Made by a program: the position numbers and the translations under genes
NCBI GenBank assembly: GCA_037445875.1
Contig: JBBIJR010000035.1
Location: forward strand, 1-34,611
Source of the DNA: JBBIJR01 sp037445875
GTDB taxonomy: Bacteria; CLD3; SB21
DNA length: 34,611 nucleotides
Reading direction: 5' to 3'
Part shown: one piece after another, positions 33,157-34,611 of the stretch
Position numbering within the stretch: position 1 is the stretch's first letter
Layout: each line of letters begins with the position of its first letter
Notes under the pieces: model-generated
The model's database searches: none
What the model saw: only the letters and a program-made list of their open reading frames with translations
Told to the model about the DNA's origin: nothing

Positions 33157-33839
33157 ACTTTGCCTCCTCCATAGTAAATCCACAGCGGCAGCACCAGAAA
33201 TCCCAGGGCTATCACGAAGGCGAACAGAATGCCGAACCTATAAATGATCGGGACGTAGCGCGGATGACTCACGCCGAGCGATTGGAATGCGCTCCAGAAA
33301 CCGTGACGCAGGTGGAACCCCAGCAGGGCCATGACGGCGACGTATCCAAAGGCATACGCGGGACTCTGAAAGACCTCCACGACCAGCCGGTACAGGTCCC
33401 GCATCCGTACGCCGTCCACGAGCGTTTCATAGTTCGGACCGTACTTGAACGTCTTCAAGTGTACGACGATGAACACCAACAACACGAGCCCCGTGTAGAT
33501 CATCGTGCGGGACGAGAAAGTCTGTTTGCTCGCACCGCCTTTGGAAGACAGCCTCGAAACGTACGCCTGCGGCCTTGCGCGGCGTTTGTTCAGCCAGATG
33601 CTGATTCCCGTCACGGCGTGCAGCAGGAACGCCAGCACCAGGCCGCCTTCCAGTGCGTACAACAGGCCGCCCATGGTCGTCAGTTTGTGCGTGTACGCGT
33701 TGAAGGCGTCGGGGCCGAGAAACATCAAGGAATTCGCGATCAGGTGTTCTGCAATGAAGACGCATAATGCGAGACCCGTGACGCCCGTCATGATCTTCTT
33801 TCCGACGGAAGACCAGGCGGCTTTCGTGAAGGAGTACAT
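33153..33839 (-). CDS. sdhC: Succinate dehydrogenase cytochrome b subunit (single anchor), 228 aa
   Basis: Membrane anchor with five helices and candidate diheme histidines in AEHLIAN, FLLHAVTGI, VVHLKTF and LGFHLRHGFW. The N-terminal SSVGKKIMTGVTGLALCVFI is typical of the SdhC/FrdC single-subunit type that uses menaquinone. ATG 33839 has GGAG about 9 nt upstream; the ORF extends to 33884 without a better site. It is the first gene of sdhCAB, and no sdhD is expected for this type. Confidence 0.93.
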
Positions 33840-33989
33840 AATTGAAACTCCGGATTTTATGGTCTGTTGGGCAACGGTATTCACAGGGAGAAGCCCTGAT
33901 GGGAAGCGTTGGAGCCGGTGGAAGGTTCGGCGGAAGGTGGCAGGTTCATGTCGTGTCGGTTCGGTATCGGCGGTCAGTCCAGCGAAATC

Positions 33990-34018
33990 AGTATAGTTCC
34001 TTCGTCCGAAAAACGCAA
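33990..34018 (-). promoter_or_regulatory. Putative promoter of sdhCAB
   Basis: Minus strand TTGCGT (34018-34013), 17-nt spacer, TATACT (33995-33990), giving a ~145-nt leader before sdhC. The -10 box is near consensus. Confidence 0.55.
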
Positions 34019-34087
34019 GAATTTTTGACCCGCCGACTCCCGCGCACGCAAAGAAAATCGGAACATGGCCCGGCCGCCATTTATGTG

Positions 34088-34116
34088 TTGAACTATTAGG
34101 CTGATTTGGTTACTAT
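34088..34116 (+). promoter_or_regulatory. Putative promoter of the secreted-protein gene at 34165
   Basis: TTGAAC (34088-34093), 17-nt spacer, TACTAT (34111-34116), ~50 nt before the ATG. It diverges from the sdh promoter within a 325-bp gap (33840-34164) that holds no gene. Confidence 0.6.
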
Positions 34117-34164
34117 AACGAAGCCGTCGAGATTTCTCAACATACCAAACCACAGAGAGAAGCC

Positions 34165-34611
34165 ATGAGACTCCTAGCAATTGTGTTGGCATGTTCGCTC
34201 GTTTTGGGTCTGGTCGATGACTCCAGGGCCCAGTCCTACACGGTGAAGGCGGATCGTGACACGATCCTGGCGGGGGAAGAAGAGGTCAGGCTGACCGTGG
34301 CGCCGGGTGATCCCAACATGGGTCTTTTCTGCATTGCGCGAAAGGGGGGAGGCAATTTCACAGATTTTCAGACCCTGCAGAAGGACGACGGTGTGCAGAA
34401 CGAAGCCATTTTCACGACACCTTTTCCCGGAGAGGTTGTGATCGACGTGCTCGACAAGAAATTCAACAAACTGGGCACCGTAACGGTATACGCCGCCGCG
34501 CCGACCGTCGACATCACGACGCACGTCGTCCCGCTGCGCATCGACGGCAGCGCACCCTGGAGTACGTCGAGGAGTTGCGCCGCCGTCGCCACCATGACGA
34601 TGACGACGTCG
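34165..34611 (+). CDS. Unknown secreted protein, N-terminal 149 aa (3' truncated by the window)
   Basis: ATG 34165 follows GAGAGAAG and the frame is open to the last base. A signal peptide is clear (MRLLAIVLACSLVLGLVDDS, cleavage near RAQ). The mature start (SYTVKADRDTILAGEEEVRL, then TVAPGDPNMGLFCIARKGGG) reads like a beta-sandwich of the Ig/filamin kind. Beyond residue ~125 it becomes Thr/Ala/Ser-rich, but the sequence ends. No family is recognised. Divergent from sdhCAB. Confidence 0.7.
   Translation, partial: MRLLAIVLACSLVLGLVDDSRAQSYTVKADRDTILAGEEEVRLTVAPGDPNMGLFCIARKGGGNFTDFQTLQKDDGVQNEAIFTTPFPGEVVIDVLDKKFNKLGTVTVYAAAPTVDITTHVVPLRIDGSAPWSTSRSCAAVATMTMTTS

Overview
The window is a bacterial chromosome segment, probably from a draft or metagenome assembly, because a run of 15 N sits inside narH. 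Double-membrane features point to a Gram-negative envelope: an outer-membrane beta-barrel, two lipoproteins, and periplasmic LysM and repeat proteins. The best phylogenetic hints are a sdhCAB operon with a single five-helix cytochrome b anchor, an M2 (ACE-like) peptidase, a relic of a four-helix-bundle (IVS/S23-type) protein, and a MoeB-rhodanese lacking zinc cysteines. Together they suggest the FCB group (Bacteroidota/Chlorobiota/Ignavibacteriota and relatives). This is inference; no rRNA or marker gene is present. Putative promoters look like sigma70 boxes (TTGNNN, 17 nt, TANNNT) rather than the Bacteroidia TAnnTTTG type.

Layout. 1-3060: end of an M1 peptidase/beta-barrel protein, a tiny zinc-ribbon protein, then a coiled-coil lipoprotein and a LysM protein. 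3078-6971: phoH, acetyl-CoA acetyltransferase and a ferredoxin-NADP reductase, closed by a strong terminator. 7000-12162, minus strand: a short metH (homocysteine and folate modules only) and ahcY, two steps of the methyl cycle, separated by an accessory patch of unknown small genes and decayed toxin-antitoxin genes (mntA intact, hepT and hicB truncated against each other). 12260-20890, minus strand: a respiratory nitrate reductase cluster in the order cytochrome c/narG, narH, narJ, narI, small membrane protein, narK, TDT transporter, hemerythrin. 21223-23791, plus strand: M2 peptidase lipoprotein, a four-helix-bundle pseudogene, thioesterase. 23826-30297, minus strand: unknown secreted protein, moeB-rhodanese, thiolase, ClpX-like ATPase and a secreted protein built of four repeats. 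30470-33839, minus strand: sdhCAB. 34165-end: start of a secreted protein diverging from sdh.

The nar cluster is the most unusual part. Its narG is not whole: about 70 codons of a c-type cytochrome gene run in frame into the C-terminal ~40% of NarG, so the FeS and molybdenum-binding half is missing. NarK is frameshifted in a run of seven G (minus strand) within its second nitrate signature, which creates a false 871-residue fusion with the next gene. NarK also carries a ~95-residue soluble insertion with a biotinyl/lipoyl-like motif. NarH is probably intact, its break being a mis-sized N gap. How much of this is biology and how much assembly must be settled with reads.

Functionally, sdhCAB, the thiolases, the thioesterase and the ferredoxin-NADP reductase describe a respiring heterotroph with acyl-CoA metabolism. 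The nar cluster adds, or once added, nitrate respiration, and moeB-rhodanese can supply sulfur carriers for molybdopterin. No tRNA, rRNA, CRISPR array or complete insertion sequence was seen.
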